From positions 21,660-85,659 of the forward strand of contig CACWLP010000020.1 of NCBI GenBank assembly GCA_902761755.1: 64,000 nt of DNA, in the 5' to 3' direction. The notes under the pieces are model-generated. The model was not told the DNA's origin. It worked only from the letters and a program-made list of their open reading frames with translations, and did not search any database. This stretch comes from an uncultured Eubacteriales bacterium (GTDB lineage Bacteria; Bacillota; Clostridia; Christensenellales; Aristaeellaceae). Both the position numbers and the translations under genes were made by a program. This document shows positions 63,853 to 64,000 of the stretch, piece after piece (position 1 is the stretch's first letter; each line of letters begins with the position of its first letter).

Positions 63853-64000
63853 TACCGTATCGTCCTATGCGATCCTGAAGGACGGCAGCGACGTGACGGC
63901 TAATTTCTCCAACGTGAGCACAGCGGCGGGCACCCTGACAGTCAGCCCCGCGCCCCTCACCGTCACCACCGGATCGGCCAGCAAAGCCTACGACGGCACG
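63704..64000 (+). pseudogene. Continuation of the MBG protein in a shifted frame, cut by window end
   Basis: Reads PVTFTAASASKTYDGSPLTD, then GYTCTAAATGTQTDAGSSDN and TLTVSPAPLTV, TTGSASKAYDGT, i.e. true MBG modules, open to the edge. The expected join (a DLGTLTVSPA-like stretch of about 30 bases) is missing, and its loss is not a multiple of three. Either a real deletion between repeats, phase variation, or a repeat-collapse sequencing error. Confidence 0.75.

Overview
The window is high-GC (clearly above 60% by eye), densely coded DNA from a Bacillota (Firmicutes) chromosome. Supporting signs are a perfect HrcA/CIRCE operator in front of groES-groEL, RNase J, RlmH with PdaB-type and LytR-CpsA-Psr genes nearby, an XRE-cupin/potABCD operon, a TM1266-type hydrogenase-system protein, and many secreted SH3b, YARHG and MBG proteins. 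An anaerobic gut or rumen Clostridia (Christensenellales/Aristaeella-like) is my guess, not a demonstrated assignment. No phage, insertion-sequence transposase, rRNA, tRNA or CRISPR array was seen.

Layout. 1-5087: a c-di-GMP protein (GGDEF-EAL-PAS), a degenerate glycoside hydrolase family 3 protein, and a repeat-rich intergenic stretch. 5088-10910: one likely operon of aminopeptidase C, VOC protein, MATE exporter, GH13 glucosidase and a Card1/Can2-type CARF nuclease. 11042-16815 (minus): regulator, potABCD and a phosphodiester-glycosidase gene. 17035-20783: SH3b protein, aldose epimerase, VanY-like peptidase. 20786-25372 (minus): ABC-2 exporter of the Gld type with GldG and DUF4340 partners. 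25597-28450: small membrane protein, DUF3343/cysteine desulfurase pair, rubrerythrin. 28604-32968: MoxR-DUF58-transglutaminase operon. 33274-36014 (minus): membrane protein and its sigma factor, then an MsmX/UgpC-type ATPase. 36265-40054: sirtuin, inactive VanY-like protein, RNase J. 40421-44690: six-gene operon from a membrane dipeptidase to rlmH. 44862-47091: PdaB-like deacetylase, twin OB-fold protein, lipoprotein. 47242-50230: cysK and its divergent Rrf2 regulator, ACT protein, mutY. 50523-53542: groESL and a YARHG protein. 53616-55887 (minus): endonuclease IV-like, phosphoesterase, C26 glutamine amidotransferase. 56079-61020: diaminopimelate decarboxylase-like gene, large secreted unknown, TM1266 protein and an ABC substrate-binding protein behind a riboswitch-like leader. 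61405-64000: FecR-MBG surface protein broken by a frameshift and running off the window.

Most interesting. (1) A 62-nt core recurs three times (136-197, 26215-26276, 33072-33133) with identical spacing. Stem sequences change with pairing kept, while the loops and linkers CCGCAG, AATCCGCA and GAGGAGC are constant. Each copy lies inside a 200-300 bp hairpin-rich element; at the two interior sites this lies between converging genes, on the sense side of the upstream gene. It looks like a structured RNA or a mobile palindromic element. (2) The leader at 59601-59765 has the three mutually exclusive pairings of a transcription-attenuating riboswitch. (3) A Card1-type CARF nuclease sits in a metabolic operon with no CRISPR-Cas in view. 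(4) A VanY-family protein has lost all its zinc ligands, and a GH3 protein has lost its catalytic residues.

Start sites were chosen from ribosome-binding sites, overlaps and family lengths. Several genes start with GTG or TTG. All function calls come from reading motifs by eye; no database search was run.
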